64,000 bases of DNA from DAOUKH01 sp965261455 (GCA_965261455.1 OZ253453.1:2046001-2110000); one strand, 5' to 3'. Positions 52,017 through 62,820 are shown, numbered from the stretch's first letter. Notes: a model not told the origin generated them from the letters alone. Numbers and translations: made by a program.

Positions 52017-53042
52017 ATGCGCTATCCGTGGGCCAACATTCTGATCGGCGCGGCGCTGGCGGTCTCCGTCGTCACCGGATTCCTGACGCTGACCAGCAAC
52101 CACTCCCCCTTCCTCGGCGACATGCACGCCGCCGGCAGCCTCGCCGTCGTCGCCGTGTTTTGGTGGAAGGCGTGGAACATCCGCGGCGGACTACGCAGGT
52201 GGCGCCGCCGGCCCGCCTCGACGCTGGCCTCAATCGCCCTCGCCGCAGTGCTCGTCGGGCTCGTCGTCTCCGGCGTCTACTGGAGCAACGTCGGCCCCTT
52301 CAGCTTCCTCGGCCTCAGCGGGATGACGTGGCACGGCGTCCTCGCCATCCCCGCCGTCGTCCTCGTGCTCTGGCACGTCCTCCGCCGCCTCTATTCGGTG
52401 CGGCCCCGCTACTGGGCCGAACGCCGCACCTTCCTGCGGACGGCCGCCGCGGCCCTCGGCGGGCTGGCCCTGTGGCGCATCGGCGAGGCCGCCGCCCCGT
52501 TCCTCGACCTTCCCGCCGCCGACCGGCGCTTCACCGGCTCCTACAACGCCGGCGACTTCACCGGCCACGACTTCCCCCGCGTCATCTGGCTCTCCGACAG
52601 CGCCCCCGCCCTCGACGAGTCGGCGTGGCGGCTCCAAGTCGAGGGCCAGGTCGCGCGCCCCGTCCGGCTCGACTACGAGGGCGCGCAGGGCTACGACGAC
52701 GAGATCGAGGCCACGCTGGACTGCACCGGCGGGTGGCACTCGACGCAGCGCTGGCGCGGCGTCCGACTCGACCGCCTCCTCGACCGGGCCGGTCTGTCCG
52801 ACGAGGCGGCGAGCATTACCGTCCGCTCGGCGACGGGCTACGAGCGGCGCTTCAGCCTCGGCGAGGCCCGCGGCTACCTGCTCGCGACGCACGTCTCGGG
52901 CGAGCGGCTCTCAAAGGGGCACGGGTTCCCGGTGCGCTTAGTGGCCCCCGACAAGCGGGGGTATGATTGGGTGAAATGGGTAACGCAGATCCACGTCAAC
53001 GACACGAGCAAGTGGTGGCAGCCGCCGCTCCCGCTGCAATAG
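52017..53042 (+). CDS. Membrane molybdopterin oxidoreductase: b-type membrane module + internal Tat-like motif + sulfite-oxidase-fold domain
   Basis: 341 residues. Residues 1-125 hold four hydrophobic helices with candidate haem histidines H37, H106 and H120. Residues 136-141 read RRTFLR followed by AAAALGG, a twin-arginine-like signal inside the chain. Residues 165-341 are a SUOX/YedY-like molybdopterin domain with the Mo-ligand Cys236 (LDCTGGWHS) and GHGFPVRLVAPDKRGYDWVKW. The chain therefore resembles MsrQ and MsrP combined. Such proteins are thought to insert their first helices by Sec and the cofactor domain by Tat. Electron donor and substrate unknown. Confidence 0.88.
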   Translation: MRYPWANILIGAALAVSVVTGFLTLTSNHSPFLGDMHAAGSLAVVAVFWWKAWNIRGGLRRWRRRPASTLASIALAAVLVGLVVSGVYWSNVGPFSFLGLSGMTWHGVLAIPAVVLVLWHVLRRLYSVRPRYWAERRTFLRTAAAALGGLALWRIGEAAAPFLDLPAADRRFTGSYNAGDFTGHDFPRVIWLSDSAPALDESAWRLQVEGQVARPVRLDYEGAQGYDDEIEATLDCTGGWHSTQRWRGVRLDRLLDRAGLSDEAASITVRSATGYERRFSLGEARGYLLATHVSGERLSKGHGFPVRLVAPDKRGYDWVKWVTQIHVNDTSKWWQPPLPLQ

Positions 53043-53265
53043 GCGACCGCCGCCGATCCGCCGCGGCCCGGGCTTGGGCCGGGGTATGGCGATGGACGCT
53101 CCGCGCGGCGAACTGGCTCAACGGTACGGCCCACGCGCGGCCCGCCGAGCCGCTCTCCCGCTGCGCCTACGACCAGATGATGGTCGTCATGGCCAAGTGA
53201 GACGACGAGAGCGTCGCCGTCGGCGGCATCTACGAAGCAGCAGGCCGCAGGCCCAAGGGCCGCCT
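53043..53265 (+). other. Intergenic 223 bp with a protein-like frame interrupted by UGA
   Basis: A + frame reads WTLRAANWLNGTAHARPAEP to the UGA at 53198-53200, then DDESVAVGGIYEAAGRRPKG before a UAA. It has no convincing start codon and no known motif; it may be a gene remnant. Confidence 0.3.
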
Positions 53266-56200
53266 CTAACCTAGCCGGCCGCTCCGCCGGCGGAGAGCCA
53301 GCCACCCGCCCGCCGCGAGGGCCAGTCCGCCCACAACCGCGATCACGATCCAGACCGCCGTGCCTAGGCCGTGGTCGTCATCGTCATCGGCGGGCGGCGT
53401 CGGTGTTGGGGTGGGCGCGGGCCTCGGCGCTGCTGTGGGTGTCGATGTCGGCGCGGCTGTGGGTGTCGATGCCGGCGTGGCGGTGGCTGTTGGTGCCGGT
53501 GTGGCGGTGGCTGTTGGTGCCGGCGTAGCTGTGGCCGTGGGGATCGGCGTAACGGTGGCGGTCGGCGTCGGCACTGGTGTGGCCGTTGGCGTCGGTGTGG
53601 GCGTGGCCGTGGGCCGTGGTGTGGGTGTGGCAGTGGGAACCGGTGTAGGCGTGGGAACCGGCGTGGCGGTTGGTGTGGGCATGGGCGGAGGTGTGGCCGT
53701 CGGTAGGGGTGTAGGCGTCGGTGTCGGGGGCCGGGTGACTCCCGGCGGCAAAGACAGATACTCCACATTGCTGAGGCCGTCGAACACGCCCGGCTCCAAC
53801 GTGGTCAAAGGATTACCGTTCAGATAGAGGGTGACCAACGCGTCTAGGTTGTCAAACACCCCGGGGCCCAACTCCGTCAACTCGTTGTCTCTTAGGTCGA
53901 GCTCCAGCAGCAGGAAGGGGCCGTCGAACACCCCAGGCTCCAGCGAGGTCAACCCGTTGTCTGCCAGATCAAGCTCCTGAACCGAGGAGAGGGCGTCGAA
54001 CATCCCGGGGGCGAACTCTGTCAACCCGTTGTCCCTTAGATCGAGCCATCTCAGCGAAGATAGGGTGTCGAACACGCCGGGCGGCAGCTCCGTCAACCCG
54101 TTGGATGACAGCCTAAGCCATTCCAGCGATGCAAGGCCGTCGAACACCCCCGGCCTTAGCTCCGTCAAACCGTTGGATGACAGGCGGAGGGAAACCAGTG
54201 AGGCGAGGCCGTCGAACACGCCAGGTTCCAGCGAGGTCAACCCGTTGGATGACAGGCCAAGGGAGGTCAATGAGGCGAGGCCGTCGAACAGTCCGGGCGA
54301 CAGCCCCGTCAATCCGTTGTCCCACATGTAGAGCCGTTGCAACGAGGAGAGGCGGTCGAACACTCCAGGTTGCAGTTCCGTCAAGCCGTTGTGCCCCAGA
54401 TAGAGCACTACCAATGCCTCAAGGGGGTCCAACAGTCCGGGGGGCAACTCCGTCAATCCGTTGCGACCCAGATGGAGTTCCTCCAACGAGGTAAGGCTGT
54501 CGAACAGTCTGGGGGCCAATTCCGTCAACTCGTTGTCCTCTAGAAGGAGTCGCTCCAACGATGCGAGGCCATCGAACACGCCAGGCGCCAACTCCATCAA
54601 CCTGTTGTCCGAAAGATTGAGGGTGCCCAACGAGGAGAGTCCGTCGAACACGCCAGGCGCCAACTCCGTCAACCTGTTGTCCGAAAGATTGAGGGTGCCC
54701 AACGAGGAGAGTCCGTCGAACACGCCAGGCGCCAACTCCGTCAACTCGTTGTCCGGCATAGAGAGCGTCTCCAACGAGGAGAGGCCATCGAACAGTCCGG
54801 GCGCCAACCCCGTCAACTCGTTGTCCCACATAGAGAGCGTCTCCAACGAGGAGAGGGCGGCGAACACCCCGGGCTCCAACGTGCCCAACCTGGCATAGCG
54901 CAGTTCGAGCGTCGCTAACGAGGAGAGGCCGGCGAACACCCCTGCCTTCAGCTCCATCAACCCGCTGCCTTCCAGATCGAGCGTCGCCAGCGAGGAGAGG
55001 CCGGCGAAGACCCCAAGCCCCAACTCGCCCAATTCGTTCTCTGCCAGATAGAGTTCCTCCAATGAGGAGAGGTTGTGGAAGACCCCAGGCCCCAGCTCGC
55101 CCAATTCGTTGTCCTCCAGGGCCAGGGTGGTCAGCGAGCCGAGCCCGGCAAAGATCTCCGGTTTCAGTGCGCTCAACTGGTTGAACCGGAGGTCCAGCGT
55201 GGTTAGCGAGTCGAGCCCGCCGAACACCCCAGGCTCCAGTGAGCTCAACTCGACTCCCGCCAGGGTCAGCGTGGTCAGCGAGCCGAGCCCAGCAAACACC
55301 CCGGGCGCCAACATCTCTAGGCGGTTGTTGCCTCCGAAGCTCGGCTGCGTCAGCAAGTGCGGCTGCCAGGAGAGGAGGTTCGTGGTATCCAATATGGCCA
55401 ACGAGGAGAGATTGAGCGTTGTCAGCGAGGAGAGACCCTCGAATCCCCCGGGCTCCAGTGAACTCAACCCGTTGCGCGCCAGGTCCAGCGTCGTCAGCGA
55501 GGGGAGTCCGTCGAACATCCCGGGCTCCAGTGAGCTCAAGCCGTTGCGCCTCAGATCGAGCGTCGTCAGCGAGGAGAGGCCGTGGAACGCCCCGGGATCC
55601 AGCTTGGCCAGCGAGGTATATTCCAGGTCCAGCGTTGTCAGCGAGGTGAGGCCATCGAACAGGCCCGGCTCTAGCGTCTCCAACCTATTGGAGGACAAGT
55701 CGAGCGTGGTGAGCGTGGTGAGACCGTCGAAGACACCGGCTCCCAGCGAGAAAGACGAGCCAAAAGACCCGTCAGAGCTATCTGACAGATCCAGCGTCGT
55801 CAGTGAGCCAAGACGGCTAAAGACGCCAGGCGCCAGCTCCGTCAAACGGTTGCCGGTGAGATCGAGCGTCGTCAGCGCTGGGAGGCCGTCGAAGACGCCC
55901 GGCTCTAGTGTCCTCAAACCGATGGCGGACAAATCGAGTGTGGTGAGCGAGGTGAGGCCGTCGAAGACACCGGCCCCGAGCGAGGGCACTTCGTTGGATT
56001 CCGGGTCATAGGGGTAGGTCGCCGCGCGGCCTAGGGTGAGTGTGGTGAGTGAGGGAAGGCCGTCGAAGACACCGGGCTCCAGCGAGATCAACCCGTTTCC
56101 CGACAGAAGCAGTGCCTCGAGCGAAGCGAGGCCCTTGAAGACGCCCGGCTCCAGTGAGGCCAACCGGTTGTTGTTGAGCGCAAGGTCTGTAACCGCCGAG

Positions 56201-56511
56201 AGGCCTTCGAAGTCGCCCGGCCTCAGTCGGTCGATCTTCCACCAGCTCAGATCAAGGCTTCCGTCGATCTCCGCCAAATGGGCGGCGGTAACCGAGGCGC
56301 AGTGATCGACGGCTTCGATCCTCCACAGGATGGCGTGGCGCACCTGCGGGGTCCGGCCGCAGATGCCTGCGCCGGCATGCTCCGGTGCGACGGTGGCGGG
56401 CGCCGACCTCTTAGGCGGGGGCGTAGGGGGTAAGTACACGTGCGCTTGGACGGCGCACGAAGCGAAGAGGACCGCGGCCACGGCGGCGTGTCGGCCAAGC
56501 GTGGGTTTCAA
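53266..56511 (-). CDS. Cell-surface leucine-rich-repeat protein
   Basis: 1081 residues, TTG start with GGAGG 7 nt upstream. Signal peptide (about 1-23), an N-terminal cap with cysteines, then 32 complete 24-residue LRRs plus a partial one (pattern LFDGLxSLxxLxLxxNxLxxLxPG). A 150-residue Thr/Pro linker, an Asp-rich DDDDDH stretch, one transmembrane helix (AVWIVIAVVGGLALAAGGWLAL) and a short basic tail follow. It should display a long curved LRR solenoid outside the cell, for adhesion or recognition. Ligand unknown. Confidence 0.9.
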   Translation of the reverse strand: MKPTLGRHAAVAAVLFASCAVQAHVYLPPTPPPKRSAPATVAPEHAGAGICGRTPQVRHAILWRIEAVDHCASVTAAHLAEIDGSLDLSWWKIDRLRPGDFEGLSAVTDLALNNNRLASLEPGVFKGLASLEALLLSGNGLISLEPGVFDGLPSLTTLTLGRAATYPYDPESNEVPSLGAGVFDGLTSLTTLDLSAIGLRTLEPGVFDGLPALTTLDLTGNRLTELAPGVFSRLGSLTTLDLSDSSDGSFGSSFSLGAGVFDGLTTLTTLDLSSNRLETLEPGLFDGLTSLTTLDLEYTSLAKLDPGAFHGLSSLTTLDLRRNGLSSLEPGMFDGLPSLTTLDLARNGLSSLEPGGFEGLSSLTTLNLSSLAILDTTNLLSWQPHLLTQPSFGGNNRLEMLAPGVFAGLGSLTTLTLAGVELSSLEPGVFGGLDSLTTLDLRFNQLSALKPEIFAGLGSLTTLALEDNELGELGPGVFHNLSSLEELYLAENELGELGLGVFAGLSSLATLDLEGSGLMELKAGVFAGLSSLATLELRYARLGTLEPGVFAALSSLETLSMWDNELTGLAPGLFDGLSSLETLSMPDNELTELAPGVFDGLSSLGTLNLSDNRLTELAPGVFDGLSSLGTLNLSDNRLMELAPGVFDGLASLERLLLEDNELTELAPRLFDSLTSLEELHLGRNGLTELPPGLLDPLEALVVLYLGHNGLTELQPGVFDRLSSLQRLYMWDNGLTGLSPGLFDGLASLTSLGLSSNGLTSLEPGVFDGLASLVSLRLSSNGLTELRPGVFDGLASLEWLRLSSNGLTELPPGVFDTLSSLRWLDLRDNGLTEFAPGMFDALSSVQELDLADNGLTSLEPGVFDGPFLLLELDLRDNELTELGPGVFDNLDALVTLYLNGNPLTTLEPGVFDGLSNVEYLSLPPGVTRPPTPTPTPLPTATPPPMPTPTATPVPTPTPVPTATPTPRPTATPTPTPTATPVPTPTATVTPIPTATATPAPTATATPAPTATATPASTPTAAPTSTPTAAPRPAPTPTPTPPADDDDDHGLGTAVWIVIAVVGGLALAAGGWLALRRRSGRLG
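54581..54724. repeat. Recently duplicated 72-bp LRR units
   Basis: Two adjacent 72-bp units (54581-54652, 54653-54724) differ at a single base (CATC versus CGTC), whereas other LRR units are strongly diverged. This points to recent unit expansion. Confidence 0.85.
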
Positions 56512-56590
56512 CAGGAGACCTCCGCACTAAGGACGTTAGTGCGCGCCGGAATGTTCCATCCGCCCCCGCCGCGCGATATGAGGAGCCGCT

Positions 56591-57667
56591 TTAGCCGATT
56601 TCGAGGACGCCGCGGGCGACTTCGCCCCGGTCGAGGGCCTGGAAGGCGGCGTTGACGTCTTCGAGAGGGAAGCGTCGGGTGATGAGCTCGTCGAGCTTCA
56701 GGCGGCCCGCCTTGTAGAGGCCGAGCAGCTTGTTGAACTCGATGTGGGGGCGCGCGGTGCCGTACATCGAGCCGATGATGGTCTTCTCCATGATCAGGTC
56801 GCGGGCGTCGAGGGTCACCGGCGTCCTGACCGGAGCGTGACCCACCCACACCGTGATGCCGCGGAAGCGCGTGCAGTGCACGCTCTGCACGAAGGGCTCC
56901 TCGACGAGCCCGATAGCCTCGAAGGCGTAGTGGACGCCCTTGCGCCCGGTGAGGTCCTTGATGCGCCGCACTGGGTCTTCCTTCGCCGAGTTGACGGTGT
57001 GGGTTGCGCCGAACTCGACGCCCATGTCCAGCTTGTTGTCCAGCACGTCGACGGCGATGATCGTCGTCGCGCCGGCGATACGCGCTCCCTGGATAACGTT
57101 GAGGCCGACGCCGCCGCAGCCAAAGACGGCCACCGTGCTGCCCGCCGCTACCCGGGCGGTGTTGATGGCCGCGCCGACGCCGGTGGTGACGCCGCATCCG
57201 ACGAGCGCCGCTTGGGGGAACGGGATGTCCTTGTCGATGGGCACGGCGGCGACGTCGGGGACGACGGCGTACTCGGCCATCGTGCCCACGCCGGCCATCG
57301 GATAGAGGGTGACGTCTCCCGCCGTGGGGTTGCTTCTGGCACTGGGGGAGCGCTCACAGAGATTCGGATAACCGCTCTCGCAGCTCTCGCAACGGCCGCA
57401 GTTCGTCTTCCACGAAAGCACCACGTGGTCGCCCTGGTTCACCCCTTGCACGTTGGGGCCGACGGCCTCGACGATCCCCGCTCCCTCGTGGCCGAGGATG
57501 CTGGGCAGCGGCACGATGTCCCAATCGCCCTTCACCACGTGCCAGTCCGAGTGGCACACGCCGCTCGCCATGATCTTGACCATCACCTCGCCGGGCCCGG
57601 GGTCCGGCAATTCGACGGACTGCACCTCGACGGGCTTCTTCACTTCATACAGGACGGCGGCTTTCAT
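56591..57667 (-). CDS. Zinc-dependent alcohol dehydrogenase, class III-like
   Basis: 358 residues, MDR superfamily. Catalytic zinc: Cys in SGVCHSDWHV, His in LGHEGAGIVE. Structural zinc: NCGRCESCESGYPNLCE. Rossmann motif AVFGCGGVGLNVIQGA, with Asp in IAVDVLDNK indicating NAD. Closest in style to long-chain or formaldehyde/S-nitrosoglutathione-type dehydrogenases of actinobacteria. GAGGAGG 7 nt before the ATG. Confidence 0.94.
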   Translation of the reverse strand: MKAAVLYEVKKPVEVQSVELPDPGPGEVMVKIMASGVCHSDWHVVKGDWDIVPLPSILGHEGAGIVEAVGPNVQGVNQGDHVVLSWKTNCGRCESCESGYPNLCERSPSARSNPTAGDVTLYPMAGVGTMAEYAVVPDVAAVPIDKDIPFPQAALVGCGVTTGVGAAINTARVAAGSTVAVFGCGGVGLNVIQGARIAGATTIIAVDVLDNKLDMGVEFGATHTVNSAKEDPVRRIKDLTGRKGVHYAFEAIGLVEEPFVQSVHCTRFRGITVWVGHAPVRTPVTLDARDLIMEKTIIGSMYGTARPHIEFNKLLGLYKAGRLKLDELITRRFPLEDVNAAFQALDRGEVARGVLEIG

Positions 57668-57742
57668 GCAATGGCCTCCTCAGGAGCGGCGGGGAATGTG
57701 AGGGATTGTAGACGGCGCGGCGGCTTCAAGCAAAGCGAGCGC

Positions 57743-58084
57743 TCAGCCCCGCATGAAGAAGCCCAAGGGCCTGCGCAACGTCGCGACGACGCCGTAGGCC
57801 AGCTCGTGGAGTGGCCATAGTGGGGGCAGGCTGAGGAGAGCGGCGATGGGGGCCAGCCGCGTGAGGCGGGCGGCCCGCCGCATCGCCTCGCCGCCGTGGT
57901 ACTCGACGCCCTCCGGTGTCACGAAGTGGAAAGACCGGCGCACTTCTTCAGGGGTCAGCGATTCGAGGAGGCCGCTGCCCGGCAGCTCCGTGAACGGCAT
58001 GATGATGACGGGTGTCTTCGCCATGCCGATCAGCCGCCTCACCGAGGCTGCGCAGAAGGCTCAGTCGCCGTCGTAGACCAGCAC
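57743..58084 (-). CDS. DCC/DUF393 thiol-disulfide oxidoreductase-like protein, probable selenoprotein (UGA = Sec8)
   Basis: In the minus frame, LVYDGD is followed by TGA (58063-58061) and then AFCAASVRRL. The DCC family has YDGDCxFC here, so UGA replaces the first cysteine, giving a U-x-x-C redox motif (Sec8, Cys11). The rest is a normal family member: EGVEYHGGEAMRRAARL, then PPLWPLHELAYGVVATLRRP, ending at 57743. GTG 58084 has GGAG at 6 nt, giving 113 residues; TTG 58135 is an alternative. A hairpin suited to a bacterial SECIS follows the UGA. If UGA were a stop, only 7 residues would be made. A sequencing error (TGC to TGA) is the main alternative. Confidence 0.82.
58030..58060 (-). promoter_or_regulatory. 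Putative bacterial SECIS hairpin
   Basis: Counting from the base after UGA: GCCUC (+13 to +17) pairs with GAGGC (+21 to +25) around a GGU apical loop (+18 to +20). Weaker lower pairs (C11-G27, G10-C28) extend it after an A/G mismatch. In Escherichia coli fdhF the SelB-recognised GGU lies in the apical loop at nearly the same distance. Confidence 0.65.
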
Positions 58085-58262
58085 GTGCGTCTCCGGCGGT
58101 GTTGCCGTGTGCGTCGGGCTCCGCCAGCGCCACAACGCCCCGAAAACTCCTCGAAGCAAGCCCCTCGCCTCCGTACCGTCCTTACCGCCCAAGGATAGCA
58201 CCGGCGCCGCGATGGGCGTCCCTCCCGCCCGTGCTACACTCGGGCTGCTCTGGGCGCTCGTC

Positions 58263-59051
58263 ATGTCCGACACTCGCTTCTACAAGACGGAGGGGATCAT
58301 AGTTCGGCTTATCCCCATCGGCGAGGCGGACCGCGTCGTGACGCTGTTCACGCCGCAGCATGGCAAGGTGCGGGCCGTGGCCCGCGGGGCCCGGCGGGTG
58401 AAGAGCCGCGTCGGCGGCCATGTCGAGCTGCTGGCCCGCGTCCGGGTCCTGATCCGCCGCGGCAAGACGCTCGACGTTCTCTCCCAAGCCGAGACCATCG
58501 ACAGCAATATCGCGCTGCGGCAGGATCTCTGGCGCACCACCTGCGGCCTCTATATGGCCGAACTCGTCGACCGCTTCAGCCGTGAGGAGCTGGAGAACGC
58601 CGACCTCTACCAACTCCTGCGCCACTGCCTCAGCGAGATGGCCGAGGCGCCAAGCCCTGATCTGCTCACGCGCTACTTCGAGGTGCGGATGTTGACGCTG
58701 ACCGGCTTTCGGCCGGAGGTCTTCCGCTGCGTCCAGTGCGGCGGTGACTTGGCCCCGGCGGCCCAGGCGTTCAGCCCCGCCGCCGGAGGCGTCATCTGTC
58801 CCGCCTGCCGCGGCGGGGAGGGCGCCGGCATCCGCGCCATGAGCCTGAACGCGCTCAAGGTGCTGCGGCTCTTCCTCCGCTCCGACCTCGACGCCGCGAT
58901 GGGCGTGCGGGTGCAACGGGACCTGGCGGTTGAACTGGAGCATCTACTCAGGCAATATATCCGCTACGTGCTCGAACAAGACATGAAGAGCACCGATTTC
59001 CTCGACCTGCTCCGCCGGCAGCGGGAAGCGCTGCCCGCGTCCACGTCCTGA
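58263..59051 (+). CDS. recO: DNA repair protein RecO
   Basis: Annealing and RecA-loading factor, 262 residues. The OB-fold N-terminus has FYKTEGIIVRLIPIGEADRVVTLFT and RVKSRVGG. The zinc site is CVQCGG ... CPACRG. Start ATG 58263; an open frame from 58107 has no supporting signal. Divergent from the DCC gene. Confidence 0.95.
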   Translation: MSDTRFYKTEGIIVRLIPIGEADRVVTLFTPQHGKVRAVARGARRVKSRVGGHVELLARVRVLIRRGKTLDVLSQAETIDSNIALRQDLWRTTCGLYMAELVDRFSREELENADLYQLLRHCLSEMAEAPSPDLLTRYFEVRMLTLTGFRPEVFRCVQCGGDLAPAAQAFSPAAGGVICPACRGGEGAGIRAMSLNALKVLRLFLRSDLDAAMGVRVQRDLAVELEHLLRQYIRYVLEQDMKSTDFLDLLRRQREALPASTS

Positions 59052-59068
59052 GGCCCCGCGAGGCGCTC

Positions 59069-60570
<1,502 letters not shown>

Positions 60571-60580
<10 letters not shown>

Positions 60581-61080
60581 AGCGCTTTCGCGTGCTCGTG
60601 GACAGCGAGCCCTACGAGCTGACCGTCGAGCAGCAGGACGGCCGCCTCGTCGTTAAGTCGGACGAGCGGGAGTGGACGGCGGACTTGCAGCAGTTCAGCG
60701 GCACGAATCTCGTCTCGCTGATACTCGACGGACGCTCGCTCGAGTTTCTGGTCGACCGGACGGGCGACCGTTACTCCGTGCTCCGTCTGACCGAGCGCTA
60801 CGACGTGACGGTGCGTCCGGCGTGGGCCGCCGCGCAGGGCGGCGGCTTTGGGGACGACTCGACCGCGGAGGTCAGCATCGAGAGCCCCATCGTGGGCGTG
60901 CTCGTCGACGTCCAGGTCAAGCGCGGGCAGGCGGTCAGCAAGGGCGACCTTTTGCTGGTGATCGAGGCGATGAAGATGCAGAACGAGATCCGCGCGCCTC
61001 GCGACGGCGTCGTCAAGGCGCTCAGGGCCAAGGCCGGCGACAAGGTCTCGATGCGTCAGCCGCTGCTCGTGCTCGCTTAG
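60571..61080 (+). CDS. accB: Biotin carboxyl carrier protein
   Basis: 169 residues. The C-terminal biotinyl domain contains IEAMKMQNEIRAP with the biotinylated lysine of MKM and SPIVGVLVDVQVKRGQAV. The N-terminal 90 residues resemble the linker/BT-like region of acyl-CoA carboxylase alpha chains, so accC and accB look like a split alpha chain. ATG 60571 overlaps the accC end; GTG 60538 is an alternative. The 3' end overlaps the convergent MFS gene by 4 bp. Confidence 0.92.
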
Positions 61081-62348
61081 CCCCTCGCTGTCGCCATCCG
61101 CGCCTCGCGCCACGACGCGGTCGCCAGAATCGCCGCCGCCGTGAGCCCCGCCATGCCGGCGGTGAGGTACATGACCCGGAAGCCGGCCAGCTCCAGGATG
61201 AGCCCCATGATGAAGCCGCCGCCGAAGAGGCCAAAGTCGACGCCGAGGGCAAACGTGGCCGAGGCCGAGCCCAGGCGCTCGCCGCCGGCCTTATCGAGGA
61301 GCAGCGCATGAAGGCCGGGTTGCACGAATCCCGACCCGAGGCCGACCATCGCCGCGCCGATGGGAAGAATCCACGGCGTCTGCACGAGCCCGATGAGCAT
61401 GGTGGCGGCGGACATTAGGACGAACCCCGGCACTATCGAGTAGGCCCGTGGGAACCGGTCGAGCAGCGGGCCGGCGAACAGCCGGGAGAGAATGATGAAC
61501 ACCGCGAAGACGGTGTAGTACGAGAGGCCGACGTTCGCCACGCCGAGCTCCTCGGCGTAGACGGGCACGAAGATGTTGAGCGCGACGAAGTTCAGCACCA
61601 TGAGCAGGTTCAGCGAGGCAGGCAGCATGACCTTCCGGTTGATCGCTTCCTTGAGGCGTCCGAGAACCGAGACTTTCAGCTGCTTCACCGGTGTGTAGAC
61701 TTCGGTGATCCGGCGGGTGAGCATGATGCAGACCAGGCCGATGACGCCGGCGGTAAGGAAGGCGGTGGCGAAGTTCAGATCGGCGCCGCCCACGTCGCTG
61801 CCACTGCCGGGGTACCAGCGGCGCAGCTCTTGCTCGAAGCCATGGAGGAAGTTGGCCTTCAGGATGGCGACGCCGAGCAGCGGCCCCAGTGCCACGGCGA
61901 GGTTGTTGGCCATGCCCCAGTAGCCCATCATCTGGCCGCGCTTCGAGGCGGGGGTGATGTCGCCGGCGTAGGCCAGCGAGGCGGTGAAGAAGAGCGAGAT
62001 GCCGGCCCCGCCGGCGAGCCGCGCCGGCCACAGAAGGACGGTGTCGGAGACCAGCCCGTAGCTGAACGAGCTCGCGGTGAGGAGCACCGCGCCCAGCGTG
62101 ATGTAGCGCTTGCGCCCCTGCTCGTCTACGAGCCGGCCGGAGAAGGGGCGCAGGCAAATCGAGATGATGCTCGATCCGCCGAGCAGCGCGCCGATGAGGG
62201 TCGGCGTGCCACCGAGCGCGTCGATGAAGATGGGGAGGACGGGAAAGAAGAAGATGAAGCCGGCGAAGAAGGCGAACGTGGCGAAGAAGATATAGAGGAA
62301 GTTGCGGGTGAAGACGCGCTCGCCGGAGACCACCGTCGACCGGCTCAT
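61077..62348 (-). CDS. MFS transporter
   Basis: 423 residues, twelve predicted helices in two halves. FSGRLVDEQGRKRYITLG is the loop 2-3 signature (G-x-x-x-D-x-x-G-R-x). RPFSGRL and a second-half FAGPLLDRFPRAY copy are visible. The relatively long central loop follows IMLTRRITEVYTPVKQ. Resembles drug or metabolite efflux families; substrate unknown. Confidence 0.9.
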   Translation of the reverse strand: MSRSTVVSGERVFTRNFLYIFFATFAFFAGFIFFFPVLPIFIDALGGTPTLIGALLGGSSIISICLRPFSGRLVDEQGRKRYITLGAVLLTASSFSYGLVSDTVLLWPARLAGGAGISLFFTASLAYAGDITPASKRGQMMGYWGMANNLAVALGPLLGVAILKANFLHGFEQELRRWYPGSGSDVGGADLNFATAFLTAGVIGLVCIMLTRRITEVYTPVKQLKVSVLGRLKEAINRKVMLPASLNLLMVLNFVALNIFVPVYAEELGVANVGLSYYTVFAVFIILSRLFAGPLLDRFPRAYSIVPGFVLMSAATMLIGLVQTPWILPIGAAMVGLGSGFVQPGLHALLLDKAGGERLGSASATFALGVDFGLFGGGFIMGLILELAGFRVMYLTAGMAGLTAAAILATASWREARMATARG

Positions 62349-62664
62349 GCCCCAACCGCCTCGGCCCGAGCCCGCATCGCGGCGTACCCTCGAATTCGCA
62401 CCAGCGCCATATTCACCCGGCCCCCGCGCGAACGGCGCGGTCGGCCCGAAGGAATCTAGCCCATATCAACCGCCCAGGGCAACGGCCCGAGGGATACTGG
62501 CGAAGTTCGGGGGCCTCCCTAGCGTAGTGCGGCAAAAGACAAAGGACGGAAAGGTGGGATTGTCGTAGACCAGGCGGGCGTGAACAGAGAGCGGGGACGA
62601 GACTGTCCGGCTAGCTTGCGGACGAGGTCGGTGAATGAGCGCACACGGCGCGGCGTCTCTACCT
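62349..62664. other. Intergenic 316 bp, no supported gene
   Basis: Frames on both strands are short, lack ribosome-binding sites and have no recognisable motif. No strong hairpin or promoter seen. Confidence 0.6.
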
Positions 62665-62820
62665 TCAGACCAAGGCCACGACAAAAGCGGCGATGACGAC
62701 CATGATCGGCGTCAAGCAACCGCCGCCGCCCTTCTTTTCTTGTTCCTGAGAGCGACGGGACTTGTCTTTGTTTCCCGTGAACATCTCGATTAACTTCCGG
62801 AACAGCGCGATCATGATCAT
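62665..62820 (-). CDS. Small membrane protein of unknown function
   Basis: 51 residues from ATG 62820: an amphipathic start (IALFRKLIEMFTGNKDK), a charged Lys/Arg/Gln stretch, a GGGGCLTP turn, and a C-terminal hydrophobic helix PIMVVIAAFVVALV. The charged-then-hydrophobic layout looks genuine for a tail-anchored small protein, but no Shine-Dalgarno sequence is evident. Confidence 0.45.
   Translation of the reverse strand: MIMIALFRKLIEMFTGNKDKSRRSQEQEKKGGGGCLTPIMVVIAAFVVALV

Noticed and set aside
53046..53270. Second selenoprotein candidate at UGA 53198-53200
   Set aside because: The frame has no start signal, the UGA is not in a redox motif, and no convincing SECIS hairpin follows; a remnant or chance frame is likelier.
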